From Megalonaias nervosa (Eukaryota; Mollusca; Bivalvia; Unionida; Unionidae): a stretch of 64,000 nt of DNA. Of this stretch, positions 42,307 to 54,956 are shown in pieces. The notes under the pieces are model-generated. The model saw nothing but the letters and a program-made list of their open reading frames with translations. It was not told where the DNA came from and did not search any database. Every line of letters starts with the position of its first letter. Within the stretch, counting starts at the first letter, position 1. Location of the stretch: assembly GCA_016617855.1 (NCBI GenBank), contig JAECUM010093569.1, forward strand, positions 1 through 64,000, written 5' to 3'. Made by a program: the position numbers and the translations under genes.

Positions 42307-43282
42307 CCCTAGGTAGGATGTGAATGAGGAGTAATGTTAACTTGTTAACTTGTTAACATGTGTGAAACCTGGACAACCAGGGAAATTTTCCTTAGACTGT
42401 CCAGTATTCAGTCTTTGCTTTGAAACCACTGAGAATGCTTTAAAAATGTTTAATAAATAGTATACATCAGCTTTATATAACTATCATTCTTCTGGTTCAT
42501 ATGTATTCAGTCTTCTAGAAACATCAAAGCAGGACTTTTGAAAATTCCTAGATGTTTTTACTGTGGACCTGTGGCCTAATCTTTAATATGATTTATACTT
42601 TGCCAATTTACTCTGCTAGAATGTTGCCTTGCATGGCAGGGTGCCCTATTTTTGTGCAGATTTCATGCTACAGTTAACAGACAAAAGTTGAGCCATATGC
42701 CCTGTCTATCTGATGTGTTGCTAATTAGACAGACTTTGCTGTATACCCCAAAGAAACCAATTTACCAGTAACTGACTTCAATATGTCAGTAGGTCATTTT
42801 CAGTACTGTTTACCACAGATTTTTAAAGGACTGGAAAATAAAAATAAAGCCCCTTATGCATTATTGTAAATGGGTCTCCCTTTAGAGGTGTGCTGTTATG
42901 CTGATATATTGTGTCATATGTACATATACCAGGGTGTATTGCCAATTAACAAGTTTGTGCAGTATTCTGTAAATTGTTATTTTGACTTTGGGGTTCATTT
43001 GTGTAGTTTGAACTCCCAAATGGTTTCTGATACAGGTATCCACCAAGAAAATATTTCAACTGCACTATTTATTTCACCTTTTGCAGAGCAATGACCCAAA
43101 ATGATGAATGTGAAACCTGAAGTGTTTTATGAGTTGACACAGAATTAAAATGCAAAATCACTGATCTAGCATCTTTTTTGGCTGAAATTTTTTAAGGAAA
43201 GATTGAAAATTAAATGATAACCTTGTCATTTATTGCTAACCCTATTGCAGAGGTGAAATCTGCAAATCATGGGTGGGGGGAA
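42307..43282. other. Intergenic or intronic stretch
   Basis: Small GTTAACTT triplication near 42337. No gene supported. Confidence 0.4.
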
Positions 43283-43830
43283 TAAATTGACTGCCAAGAC
43301 CCAGTATCACCATCTTGCACTAGCCATCAAAGGGACCAGACCCATTATTACCACCATGCAATAGTGATCAAAGGGACCAGACCCATAATCACCATCATGC
43401 ACTAGCCATCAAAGGGACCAGACCCATTATTACCACCATGTACTAGTGATCAAAGGGACCAGACCCATAATCACCATCATGCACTAGCCATCAATGGGAC
43501 CGGACCCAGTATCACCGTCATGCACTAGTCATCAGAATGACCAGACCTATTGTCACCCGTCACGCACTAACCATCAATGGAACTAGAACCAGTATCACTA
43601 TCATGCACTAGCCATGAATGGGACCAGTCCCAGTATCACCATCATGAACTAGACATCAATGGAACTAGAACCAGTATCACCATCATGCACTAGCCATCAA
43701 TGGAACCAGAACCAGTATCACCATCATGCATTAGCCATCAATGGGACCAGACCCAGCATCTCCGTCATGCACTAGCCATCAATGGAACCAGAACCAGTAT
43801 CACTATCATGCACTAGTCGTCAATGGGACC
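43283..43830. repeat. ~42-bp minisatellite, about 13 units
   Basis: Unit CATCATGCACTAGCCATCAA + TGGGACCAGACCCAGTATCAC with a second alternating form (GGAACCAGAACC). Confidence 0.93.
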
Positions 43831-45002
43831 ATTGTTGAAAAGATGCAAATTAAAAAGGAGCTTATATCATTTGGTTCTAATTTGCCCTCATGCTAGGATT
43901 TTCTGAGTATTTTGCAGTATGTCCAAATTTAGGCTTTTTCCTGAAATTTTAGTTTTCATGGAGCAAAGATTCATGTTCAGGTCAGTTTTGAGGCGCTGTG
44001 GAGGGCCATTCCTGTTCCATGAACACATTTCTATTTGAAAGAATTTTTTTGCATAACTTCCTAATGTTGAAGCAAAGTTAGATATGGAAATTTGCATTTT
44101 TAAACACCCAAATCAATCATTACATTGTAAATTTAAGATGAAGGTCTGCACCACTACATTATTCTACAGATGGCAGATGTGGTTTTTATGGCCTGGCTCA
44201 TTATTTCAGACATTTTGCTTATGGGCAAATCCTATAAAAAGAAAAGCATTTAAATCCCAAAGTTTCTTTGATAGTACAGCCATTTAGCTAGATACATGTG
44301 TGATTAATGAATTTCATTTCTATTCTAGTGAGGCCCAACAGGCCACACAAAAGTATTGCACTTATACATGATTATATATGGTATTTTAAAAAGAAGTGTG
44401 AATCCTTTGCAGTGTCAGCAGCAGACACTAAAGGAAGCCAGCCAGATGAAGAGCTAGGATGGAGTGGAGAAAAGTTTTGGAATTTTTAGTGTGGGGATAC
44501 CTGTTGCTGAGTTCTCACTTCTGTTATAATAAAGAGAGCAAGAGTAAAAGTACACTAGGTAAGCATTTTGTATGTTATAGTATTTTCCTACGATAGGGTG
44601 TCCCACATTATAAATTTTGTACCCAGGTGGAGATGGTCATTAGATAAAACCTACTAAATAAATATTTAACTTTGAAAAGGTCCTCTGACAGTGGGGAATG
44701 GGAACAATGTTGATCAGTTTTTGCTTGAGATTGGAGGATCGTTAAAAAATTAGAAACTTGGTGTTGTGAGTTTTACTGCAGAATGTAATTTCTTGCCTTT
44801 ACTGATACATTCTATAACTTGAGGTGGTATTTCATTGCATGATGTCAGTTAATTCATTTTCTTGTAAAAATTTGTATCCTTAAATAGGACTGTTTAGTAA
44901 CATCCACTGAAATTGGACTGAAACAGTACTGTTATGACAGTATGAATTTTACATGCGTTTAGTCGAAACTGCTTAGGGATTCAAAGATCTGTGAATGAGG
45001 AC
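43831..45002. other. Intergenic or intronic stretch
   Basis: Overlapping short frames around 43888-44489 without recognisable domains. No gene supported. Confidence 0.35.
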
Positions 45003-45430
45003 TTTCAAACTGTAAGACAAATAAGCAGGTCATCAAGGACTCAGTCAAGTAATCATTTAACAAGGACTTAGACAAATCAGCTGGTCAGCAAGGACTTTGA
45101 CAAATATACAGGAAGGCAGGAAGGACTCATACCAATATGCAGGTCAGCAAGACTTAGACCAATAAACAGTTCAGCAAGGCGTAGACCAATAAGAGGTCAG
45201 CAAGGCTTAGATAAATAAGCAGGTCAACAAGACTCTGACCAATAAACAGGTCAGCAAGTGCTTAGGCATATAAGCCTGTCAGCAAGGCTTAGACAAATAG
45301 ATAGGTCAGCAAGTGCTTAGGCACATAAGCCTGTCAACAAGGCGTAGACCAATAAACAGGTTAGCAAGGTTTAGACCAATAATCTGGTCAGCATGGACTT
45401 AGACAAATAAACAGGTCAGAGGGGCTTAGA
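45003..45430. repeat. ~29-bp minisatellite, about 14 units
   Basis: Unit ACTTAGACCAATAAACAGGT + CAGCAAGG, degenerate, with 27-40 bp spacing. Confidence 0.88.
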
Positions 45431-45762
45431 GCAGAAAAGAACAGAATCTTTATTTGATATTGAAATCTCAGGCTACATGCAGGCAGCATATGAGATCAAC
45501 TTAATGCTTACATATGTTAAGTGGCTGTGTGTAGAGAGAGTTAGTTATTAAACATGTTAGTTTACAAACAGATATATGACAAAATAAATGGAGCACGTGT
45601 TGCTGTTGTATGATGTAAAACATGTCAGCAACTTTGTGAAGAACAGTTTTTGTAACGTTTTGCTCATACATGCAGATGTATGTGTATCTACTCATACATA
45701 ACATGTAGGCATACATACATGTATGTACATGCACTCACATTCAGACATATACAAGTGTACAT

Positions 45763-46656
45763 TGTTATGTATATTTAATTTTTATTATTTAGTTTTTTCT
45801 CCATGATTAGGTTATGTATAATTGTGTTTTAAACTTGACCTTGTCCAAAATCAAGTTCACTGTGTACCTGACTAGTGACATTGATGTTGTTTTTATTTTG
45901 CAAACAAATAATGCATAGTTAATATTTCGCTGGGAGTGTGGGTTAAATATCAGGATCAGTATCAATTAAGGTAAACATGTTTATTTGGGTCTGGGTCCAG
46001 GATATTGGATTTCCCCCATGAAGGACCTTTTGTACTTATGTTTCCCATGGTCTTTATTATAACTTTAGTGGCAGATTTGATCTGTTTACATCTTAAAATT
46101 TTCTAGAAATGAACTTTGGACCTACATGCTGGCTCTCCTTGTTTACTTGAAAAATTACTCATTCTTATGATAACAAGAAACTGAATCATTTTTATGGTTC
46201 TGTTCAGTTTTTGATTGGGTTGAATTATTTATTCAGATTATTATTCTCTGGAATTACAGAGTACTCAATAATATTCTTGAACGGAAATATTAATTTGGAG
46301 TTATAGTGAATTCAGAGAAGGACATCTTAGATTATATTATTGTGATTAATTGGAAGACTGTTAGCACATCATTACACTTAAGGCCATTGGTACATTAGTA
46401 CATTCAAGACTACAGGCAAATCAGCACCTTCACTGCCTGGTCTTATTTTAAACACCACTGGAATTTAATTAGAACTTTATTCATTAGGACTGGTGATACA
46501 ACTTTTTGGACTATTTGAGATTTAATTCACAATACTGTTCTTTTAAAATTTTTCACTTTGTATTCTAGGGAAATAAATTATTTGTTGAATTTTATAAATC
46601 TTCCTGCTTGCACTCTTTTCTGTTACTTAGTTTAAGACCTTAGAGTTATAATAACA
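45763..46656 (+). mobile_element. LTR-like element, ~890 bp
   Basis: Begins TGTTATGTATATTTAATTTT and ends GAGTTATAATAACA. Closest relative is the 25810 copy: both have CTTGACCTTGTCCAAAATCA about 90 nt in and GGAAATAAATT near the 3' end. Possible 4-bp duplication ACAT. No ORF. Confidence 0.8.
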
Positions 46657-46719
46657 TCCTGTCAGTGATACAAGTTGTATGTTACTGGCAGTAAGGTAAA
46701 TTTGTTCATAATTATATCA

Positions 46720-47890
46720 ACAAATTCAGAAAGACTTCTTAATACTGAACAGTTATTGGAGGAAAAGAGTTTACCAAGCTTTATTGCATTAATACAGTAA
46801 AAAGATGGTAAGAATTTATATCCTTCTCTTGAAAAGAAGGACAGACAAATAAATAGTGAAATTTATAACCTTTGTCATCCCCATTGCACACAGTGCATTT
46901 TCTGACTTGATATATTTTCCCAATGCAATGACTTGACTGGAAGTTTGTGGTTGCTAGTTCTAAAGTTTAGCAAAGGCAAATAAACATTTTTTTTTCTAGA
47001 GATATCAAATACTTCGCAAAGCTTAAATCTTGTTTCAGTATATGGTAAGTCATGCGTTTAGACATCATTTCTAACCTTGCACTCCATTCCTGTATAAATA
47101 AGTCATTTAACGATTGTGCAGTGCTTGCTTTCAGATCTTGAGGGTTACATATTTATGCATGGTAGAGTAGATCAACTATCCCAACTGAAATCAATATGTT
47201 TCTAATATACTCAAACCATGTATAAATATAGCCTCAGCATGGTATTGTATAGCCTTTTGGATGTTTTGGAATATTTTGCATTTATTATTGGGATCCAAAA
47301 TCCAATCATGTAACATGAGTTAGTGTGAATGTCAATTGGTTTCATACCAAGTTCTGAATACAAGAAAGCAACTTGTTTAATCTGAGTTTTGTTATATATC
47401 TTAGCAATTTAGTGTGAACCATATCAGTAAGCTGTGTATTTTTGAACTTCCAAACTTAATATCCGTATAGCAAAATAGATAGAATTGTGAGGTTGAACAG
47501 TTGTAACTGTAAATCTGTTGGAATGTGCAGGTTGTTTATTCTTTTGTAGAGAAGATGCAGTTATGCAATCTGAAAATTAATATTGTTGTTTTTGTTAAAT
47601 TGATATTAATTTTCACATTTTAGTGTAATCAAAGAAAACAGTTAGGTTTTCTTGGAAAGAGTTGGCATCAGTTCCAAATATTACAATATTGTCTGCCATT
47701 GTTAAATCAACTGTTTCAAGTACATTTTGGTGTCAGAAGCTTCTGTTCTTAGTAAAATTCCCATACAATCATTTTCTAGTAGAAATCACTCCGTATTGTT
47801 CAGAAACATTGAAAATAATATTGGCAAGAGATTTTCATATTCAGAAGTTGAATTCTTCACTTCCAGATATGTAGCCATTTATAGGGTATA
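46720..47890 (-). mobile_element. Decayed LINE reverse transcriptase, C-terminal half
   Basis: Minus-strand frames, with several stops, read a CR1/L2-like RT: NSTSEYENLLPILFSMFLNN; the catalytic box as MADNIVI (near 47699-47685), where the second Asp is Asn; KKINNLHIPTDLQ-like; WFEYIRNILISVG; LFIQEWSARL; and a C-terminal FRTSNHKLPV...HCVCNGDDKGYKFHYLF block. Stops and the lost Asp make it inactive. Confidence 0.75.
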
Positions 47891-48606
47891 TCAGTATGAA
47901 ATGTAACCTTTTGGAAGTGTTACTTGTATATTATACCTGATATGTAAAAGAATTTTCTAGAAGTCTTCAACAGTTCACGTGTAGAATAATGTATAAAGGA
48001 TTGATTGATTGTACTTATGACAGTGAGAAAGCAACACATCAGTTAGTTATTTTGGTTGTCAATATACATGAAAAATCAGTACAGGTAGGATTTCTTGTGG
48101 TTTTGAGCATATCCTCTTCACAGTATGATGCTATTACACTCGGCCACCCTTGGTATTTCTGAAATAATCACATCAAAGGTCTACTTGTAATATAAGTATG
48201 TAGGAATTCCATCTATGTAGTTAGATCATGACTTGCATCACTCGTATTAATTGCGACAAGTAACTAATACTCCAGTTGTAGGCATTCTTTTATTTATACA
48301 ATATGAGTGTACATGTAATTTCTTGAAGATAAATAATATTTTATTTTGAAATGTTTCTTAATTATATTTTTTTCCACAGTGGTAAATATGTTGTATTGCA
48401 GTTGCTTAATTTAAGTCAAAACAAGTAATGATCATGTTTTGCACATGTTTTTATAAACTGTTTCAGCATTAATAATGCTTTAGATCAGTAAACCCCAGTA
48501 AGAGGTGGAGAATACTACATATTTACATATTGATTTCTTTAAAAATGATGTTTTATGTTTTGAAAATTTGTCAGTGATTTAAAGATGATTCATAAGTATA
48601 TTCTAC
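47891..48606. other. Stretch with nothing recognised
   Basis: No repeat or exon supported. Confidence 0.4.
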
Positions 48607-48900
48607 AATTTCATTAAAATTGGATGAAAAAGTTTGAGTTTATAGAACACATGCAATAAATTCTCTATTTGTTTTACACGCTTAGGGTTAGGGTGTGCTA
48701 ATTTAATTTCATTAAAATTGGATGATAAAAGTTTGAGTTTATAGAGTACATGTAATAAATTCTCTATTTGTTTTACATGCTTAGGGTTAGGGTGTGCTAA
48801 TTTAATTTCATTAAAATTGGAGGATAAAAGTTTGAGTTTTACAGAGTACATGTAATAAATTCTCTAATTGTTTTACATGGTTAGGGTTAGGGTAAACAAT
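48607..48900. repeat. ~99-bp tandem repeat, three units, each with TTAGGGTTAGGG
   Basis: Units begin at 48607, 48705 and 48804 (AATTTCATTAAAATTGGATG). Two telomere-type hexamers sit at 48682-48693, 48781-48792 and 48881-48892. Confidence 0.93.
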
Positions 48901-50137
48901 ATATTTTAAATTCTTTATTTGTTTTACTTGGTTGGTTTAGTAGTAAAATTGTATGGATAATGTACTTTATTATAAGGGAGATTTATTATTGGGTGCTGTC
49001 TGCCATGGACAGCATTACAAGGAAGTTATCAGTCATAGACTTGTTTCTGAATAATAATCTGACATATAATGTCAGTTACAGAGTTTCAGATGTCGGACAC
49101 TGGCTTGTTGACAAAAAGTCTCACATTGTTAGAACATAATATTAATTATTAGAGAAACAAATTTGGACAATTGCACAAAAACTAGTTTTCCACATGCAAA
49201 CCATGTCAAATACAAGTACCAGTAGTGTACTAAGGGGGGGGGGGCAGATGGGACAGTTGCCCTGGGTGCCAAACAGCTAATAAATTTTTTTGTTAAAATA
49301 TTACCAAAGTTGTGTGTTTTTTAAATTTGTTACTCTAGAATCCAGACCTTTCAGCAAATTACATAACACTCCTATTATAACAAGAATTTGCAAACTCATT
49401 TCTGCTGCCAGAAAGTGCTTCACAAGCAAACTGCTACTCTATCCATAGGCCCCCCTGCCCCCCCCCAACACCCTTTTAATTCTCTTTCACATCACAGTGA
49501 GATGGATCCAGACATTGATCAATACTATCACCAGAGCACATATAGAATCTGTCACACAACCACTAGTAGTTAAATTTATGAGAAGGGGTATAGGGGAATT
49601 ATATTTTTGTAAGCAAACAGTCCATAAATAAATCAATTTTGTTAAAATTTATGGTTTCTGTACATGCTTAACAGTAATATGTTTTATGTGAAATTAAGAG
49701 GTCTAATGTGGAAATGACAGACATGAATCAAATGGTGCTTGTTTGTCTTATGTAAATGACAGAAGTTAGATGCCTTGAAAAGTTGCCAAATGGCATTGAA
49801 TCGCTGGAAAATTGTTGACTGCCAGGGCTCCACATCGGGCCCTGCTGGAGGAGTTCACAGGGGCACTAGCTCCCTCCAATGAACCCTTCCCCAACTTTGG
49901 CCTTTTGGGTCTTGTATTCTGGCCTATTGGGTTATCATCATCATCATCCTGGGTGTCATTTTTGCCACCGACCCTGGACACCATTTACCCTTAGTATGCC
50001 ATTGACATGTACCACTGTCATAGAGAATGAAGACAATGTCTGTTTCTTTTCTGAATTGTGCTCTTACTCATATTGCATGTAACAGTATTATTATAGGAAG
50101 GAAGAAAAAGACAAAGATATGGTTTACTGAGATAAAA
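48901..50137. other. Intergenic stretch with a GC-richer island
   Basis: G-rich run at 49236-49247. The segment 49815-49990 is clearly richer in GC (GGGCCCTGCTGGAGGAG, TTGCCACCGACCCTGG, a CAT microsatellite) and resembles a mobile-element fragment, but no terminal repeats were identified. Confidence 0.35.
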
Positions 50138-50290
50138 GTGTGCTGGACTTCTAATTGAAAGAGTGTATAGGTTCAAGATTACTTTTGGGTCAGTTACTGT
50201 GGTGTATTTTGGGCATGGACCTTTACTCCAGTAGGCCAGCACTAAATAATTGGTGTTGCTGTACAGTACAACACTAAGCCCATTCAGACT
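50138..50290 (+). mobile_element. Possible old tRNA-derived SINE
   Basis: GTGCTGGACTTCTAATTGAA and TATAGGTTCAAGATT are spaced like the A/anticodon region and B box of a tRNA-like promoter. Only one copy was seen here, with no tail and no duplication. Confidence 0.25.
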
Positions 50291-50323
50291 CAAATTTTGA
50301 TTGTGTACCATAAACTAATTGAA

Positions 50324-50695
50324 TTAGTGATATCTGTTATATATGTATGATTTGTTTTGTAGGAATTTAGCACATATAGATGCATGAGGTAATTTTGAGT
50401 TTGAGTTCGAACATTCAAGTTGAAGAGTTTCAGGAATGGGGGGTGAATTGCTTTCAGTAGTGAAGATACCAGTATTTGTCATAAACAACCTTAATTTGCC
50501 ATTTGAAGATGCACAGATGTACTTAAGATATTTTATTGCTTCAGTCTTTGCTTGAAATGTCTTCCATTTGATAAATTCTTCAGCTGATAATCCTGTCCTA
50601 GTGCAAATTACTTGTGAACCATTTGGTTTACTGATTAGTCCATACAGATTTCTTGATCTCTGCTCCAGGATGATTAAGGAGCTAGTTAATATGTT
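50324..50695 (-). CDS. Unrecognised 120-codon open frame (possible exon)
   Basis: Open without a stop from 50695 to a TAA at about 50326, with ordinary protein composition (LYGLISKPNGSQVICTRTGL, FIKWKTFQAKTEAIKYLKYI). There is no early ATG, so a start-based gene finder would drop it. Possible acceptors lie near its 5' end (CATCCTGGAGCAG). The strand could fit a mobile-element ORF or an exon of an unknown gene. I do not recognise the family. Confidence 0.35.
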   Translation of the reverse strand, partial: NILTSSLIILEQRSRNLYGLISKPNGSQVICTRTGLSAEEFIKWKTFQAKTEAIKYLKYICASSNGKLRLFMTNTGIFTTESNSPPIPETLQLECSNSNSKLPHASICAKFLQNKSYIYNRYH

Positions 50696-51888
50696 TTATT
50701 GATAATGAGGGGGAACAGTTGCCTTCAGTAGCAGGCAGACCTGTAAGGATAGATGAATGTGTATGAGGGAAGCTACTGATGTTGAAATCAGTTGTGGGGG
50801 AGGGGGGTAATCAAGGGTAGCATGGTCCATTACCTTTGTAACCTTAGTATACAGGAAGTGGCAGGCTAAACTGTCTGGGCAGGAAATGTATTTTTGATGT
50901 AGATGATTTGCAAATGAATTTAGAAGATATTCTGTGCTAGTGAAGTTATTGAATTGCGGTAAAAATGGTCAAATACGAACTGGTTGTAAAGAATTTTTAA
51001 ATGCCCCTCTTAGGCAAAATTGATAGCGCACATAGTACTATTGTATGGAAAAATGGGAACCATTCTGGAAAGGGGTGGGGAGCGAAGATAAAATAGAGTA
51101 TATGTGGGTTTGGCTGGCCTCGATTGGTTGATAATGAAAGATAGATTTTAGTAAAAAGAATATTTTGAGAGCTTATCCCGGTTGTAACTGAATAAATAGA
51201 GAGACGTTATATTGATGGAATTTCAGTCCTTTAACAGTCTTGATCTTGGAACACTCATTACTGAAATTAGCACCTGTCTCTTTGGTGCAGAATTGAAAGC
51301 ACATTTCAAACTTATGTAGGTCTGGAAGGTGCTGTTGCTCTTTTCTTTTTCTCTACACAGAAGCTGTCAACCAGGGTGCATCTATACTAATAAATATAGG
51401 CATGATCATGAGCAATCAGAAATTTAAAATTATTGAATTTTTAATATCATGGTGTTTGCGTAGGTTCACTATGGGAACTGAATTAGTACCATGAGTTATA
51501 TAACAAGGTTCCTGCATCCAGACACACATCAATCATATGCTTGTTTCCATACATTAACTCATGTTATAGACCTTCTCCAATTACCAAACTTCATAGACAG
51601 CATACTCTTGGGGTGAGGAAGAATCCTGTTGATTTTTTGGGACAAAGTCGCATACTAATTGAAGATAAATGGTTTATGAACAACAATTTGAGGTCTCCAC
51701 AATCTACAGTTGTCAGACTTTGTAAATGGCTTGCACTTGTGGTAAAGAAGAACCGAGTTGTTTGTGGGGTCCAAAGGTCACAGGTTTATCTTTCTTTTGT
51801 AAGGAATAAAAAGGTGTCTACACAATAATATAAATTCTACATCACATTCCATGACCAAACTTTGTGGATGACTTACACTTGGGGTATG
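50696..51888. other. Intergenic stretch, right end in the AGGTCA-type repeat family
   Basis: From about 51700 the text (TTTGTAAATGGCTTGCACTT, GGGTCCAAAGGTCACAGG, CTTTGTGGATGACTTACACT) belongs to the ~130-bp family best seen at 61430-62240. Confidence 0.45.
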
Positions 51889-51969
51889 GAATAATAATAA
51901 TAATAATAATAATTATAATGATGATGATGATGATGATGATGACAACAACAACAAAACAATCATAATAAT

Positions 51970-52008
<39 letters not shown>

Positions 52009-52032
52009 GAAGAAGAAGAAGAAGAAGAAGAA
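51889..52032. repeat. Compound microsatellite (AAT/GAT/CAA/AAT/GAA)n
   Basis: Five different trinucleotide runs follow each other. Open frames of poly-I and poly-L here are artefacts. Confidence 0.95.
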
Positions 52033-52860
52033 AAATAAAGATAACTTGGTAAAACATTTATTCCTTAAAAGCTCTAAGCACTTTACAGTATTGGTTAACA
52101 CATAAGGACACGTATGAACAAGATTAAAAAATCATGAGACCATGGAATGAAAAGAAAGTAAGGAGAAAAAAATTAAAATTGAAAAAAATAACCATTGTTA
52201 AATCTTTGAAAAACCTGAGTTGTTAAAGCACTTTTGAATGGGATCTTGGTGTCATTGTGTCTAATGACAAGAGGCAATTAGTTCCACATAGCTGGTCCTT
52301 AATTGCAAAAGAAAATGGTCCATAAGACTTGATTCTAACAGTGGTAATAATGAAAACATGGTCTGTAAGACTTGATTTTAACAGTGGGAATAATGAAAAC
52401 ATTGGTGTCTTAAGAAGGGGTGTACACATTGGATAGAAGGGGTGTACACATTGGTGAAGTCAGAGGTATTTCAGACTGTTGGCAGTCAACAAAATATAGC
52501 AGAGAGGCAAGATTTTGTTTGATTTTGGAGCAGATGGGTAGCCAGTGGAGGGTACCATATGGGGATGAATTCTCCATTATTCATACTTTAAAGATGATCT
52601 GAGCAACAGTGTTTTAAACTTTCTGAAGTTTCTATAGCAAATATTGAAACAAGGGAGATGGAAAAAGCCTATAGATTATGGCAGAAGAAACTCAAAGGCC
52701 AGATGTCACGGTTATTGTAAGTGAAAGAAGAAAAATGGCTGCACACAATAACATTAGTTCAACATCACAGACCTGGATCTTGTTTTGTTGCTTTGTGGAT
52801 GACATGCATTTTGGTTAATGAAAAAGCCTGTCAATTTATTAGGTCAAAGGTCAAGATCAT
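52033..52860. other. Stretch with repeated short segments
   Basis: A ~70-bp segment (GGTCCATAAGACTTGATTCT / GGTCTGTAAGACTTGATTTT) is duplicated at 52317 and 52361, and GAAGGGGTGTACACATTGG is duplicated at 52417 and 52437. The right end (52790-52860) carries TTTGTGGATGACATGCATTT and AGGTCAAAGGTCAAGATC of the AGGTCA repeat family. Confidence 0.5.
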
Positions 52861-52864
52861 CATG

Positions 52865-52949
<85 letters not shown>
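52861..52949. repeat. (CATA)n(TA)n microsatellite
   Basis: Five CATA units followed by a long TA run. Confidence 0.95.
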
Positions 52950-52952
<3 letters not shown>

Positions 52953-53039
52953 TTTGTGCTTAACTTTTATCGATTGTACTATACGATAATGGCCATTGTG
53001 TAAACATCATGTTTATGTAGCTAACTTTTGTTCAGGATT

Positions 53040-53493
53040 ATAAGTTGTAAATGACATGTTTATATAACAAGAGTTCAAGGTCAGTCTTGTTTACATTTGG
53101 ACTAGGTTTTTCTGTTGCAATTGTTGCAGGTTTTTGCAGTTGTATTCAGATATAATTCTAGAGGAAATATTTTTTAAATTATTCATTGGAACTACTAAGT
53201 GATAAGTGACTTTGGATTTACACATTATTTGGGAACTATTGAGAGGGCATTCGAAGACATTATGGATTACATCATTTTGGTACATCAGGGCATTCAGGAC
53301 TATCAAAATTCATCCAGAACATTCTATTCTTTTGAACTTGTGATAGAACATTTAGGATTATTTGGGATTTAATTCACTATGCTGTAAGTTTCTCTTCAAT
53401 TTTCACTTTGTAACTAAATAAATTGTTTGTTGATTTTACTAAACTTGTTGTTGTCATTTTTTGTTACAATGTTTAAAACCTAGAGTCATAACA
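53040..53493 (+). mobile_element. Partial LTR-like element, intact 3' end
   Basis: 3' half of the family (GGTACATCAGGGCATTCAGG, GGGATTTAATTCACTATGCTG, AACTAAATAAATTG, AAACTTGTTG) ending TAGAGTCATAACA at 53493. The 5' end was not located. Confidence 0.75.
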
Positions 53494-53641
53494 AAGAAAG
53501 AAGAAAATTGGTTTCTGCCCCAAAATGTAGGTTATCTACGTAGGGGACTATTAAACAAGGGACAGATGTATGAGCCCTTCATGAGACTCTTGTTTAGTCT
53601 GAGGGGAAAAGACATCCAACATATGTATAAATGCCACACAG

Positions 53642-53648
<7 letters not shown>

Positions 53649-53672
<24 letters not shown>

Positions 53673-53677
53673 AAATG

Positions 53678-53718
<41 letters not shown>
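53649..53718. repeat. (AAT)n microsatellite
   Basis: Nearly pure AAT repeat with one AAAATG interruption. Confidence 0.95.
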
Positions 53719-53721
<3 letters not shown>

Positions 53722-54206
53722 GACTATTTTCAGAGGGTGACTCAATTAGTTACAAATGAGAGAGTAATCTACCTTGAGACCCTCTATTATGTACATATAA
53801 GATACAAGCTAATAATACGTTTACACACACACATACACACACAAGCAAATATACAGTATTTAAACAACTATTCACATAAATGCTACATTGCTGCAGAAAT
53901 GAAAATAGAGCACAGGAGATGGGTGGTGTAACATGTACTTTAATACATATCCCTATTTCTGATGTTTTTTCTTCCATTTAATACACAAAAGTGGTCTTTT
54001 TGAGAAGGTTGTCTTTACATACAGGTAAATACATATTGATTATGTATAAATGGTACCCATAGAATGTGACCTTTATGCAAAAATTCCTTGCATAAAATTG
54101 TCACTATCACACGTTAGATTGTACACACTGTACAATAAATATTCAGTCCCTGCCGCTTGCAGCCAGAATTTCCCTCTTATTGCACTAATCTGTCATGATG
54201 TTTATA
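53719..54206. other. Stretch with nothing recognised
   Basis: Short CACACA patch at 53822-53845. No gene supported. Confidence 0.4.
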
Positions 54207-54517
54207 CAGGTAAAACCACTTATAACATGATTCGTTATAACGGGATTCCACTTATAACATGATGGCAGCATGGCTCCCATTTTTAAATTTAAGGTGACCT
54301 CTCTTTTTAACATCCTAAATACATGCTCTTGGAAAGCCAATTATTCATATCCCTAGCAGATTATATGATCAAGAGGCTAGGTAAAACTGATGACATTGAA
54401 ATTTCAATGCACATTTTCAATGGGGAAGTTTTTTGAAAAATTTGTTAACGTGATCCCGCTTATATCGCGATGTTATTCTTTGGACCCAGAGCATTGCATT
54501 ATAACGGGTTTTACCTG
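54207..54517. mobile_element. MITE of pogo/mariner type, 311 bp
   Basis: Ends CAGGTAAAACCACTTATAAC and GCATTATAACGGGTTTTACCTG are inverted repeats, flanked by TA (54205-54206, 54518-54519). Internal subterminal repeats CTTATAACATGAT and GTTATAACGGGAT. No ORF. Confidence 0.85.
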
Positions 54518-54956
54518 TATATTATAAAATGCTCATAAATAGCTGAAAAAAACTGCAACTTTCTTTAAAACTCTAACTTTTGTAATTGTGACAAAACCAG
54601 TGCATTCCATATAACATTATTATGTGGAAATATGTGTGAGAGGTTTGTATATATGATGAAATATGTTGAAATCTGTAGGAGAGATTAAATTTGTTATGCA
54701 TACCCAAAGGTTGAGCATATAATGTTATAAAGTTGCTTGTTGTCCCTCTTTCTGTTACCTTTCTTGTTTCAGTACAGTAACTCAGGTTCTCCACCACCAA
54801 TCTACCATTACTAAACTTTGCAGACATCTGGGCAATGAAGAAACTTACTGATGTCAGGGCTCAAAAGGTCAAAAGTCAAGCTCATACTGAGTGAAAGATG
54901 GAAACTTGTTTCTGCACATTATCTTGATTTGTATACCAAACACCTTGACCTATGTT
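54518..54956. other. Stretch containing one AGGTCA-type repeat unit
   Basis: From about 54780 the text (TTTGCAGACATCTGGGCAAT, GCTCAAAAGGTCAAAAGTCA, TACCAAACACCTTGACC) is the AGGTCA repeat family. Nothing else. Confidence 0.45.

Noticed and set aside
45763..46656. MITE interpretation of the TGTTATG family
   Set aside because: The inverted ends are only ~7 bp, the element ends with a poly(A)-like signal, and the one clear flanking duplication is 6 bp; solo LTR fits better, though not proven.
53461..53931. 156-codon frame with a poly-Asn run
   Set aside because: Crosses an (AAT)n microsatellite and starts inside an LTR-like end; flanks are not protein-like.
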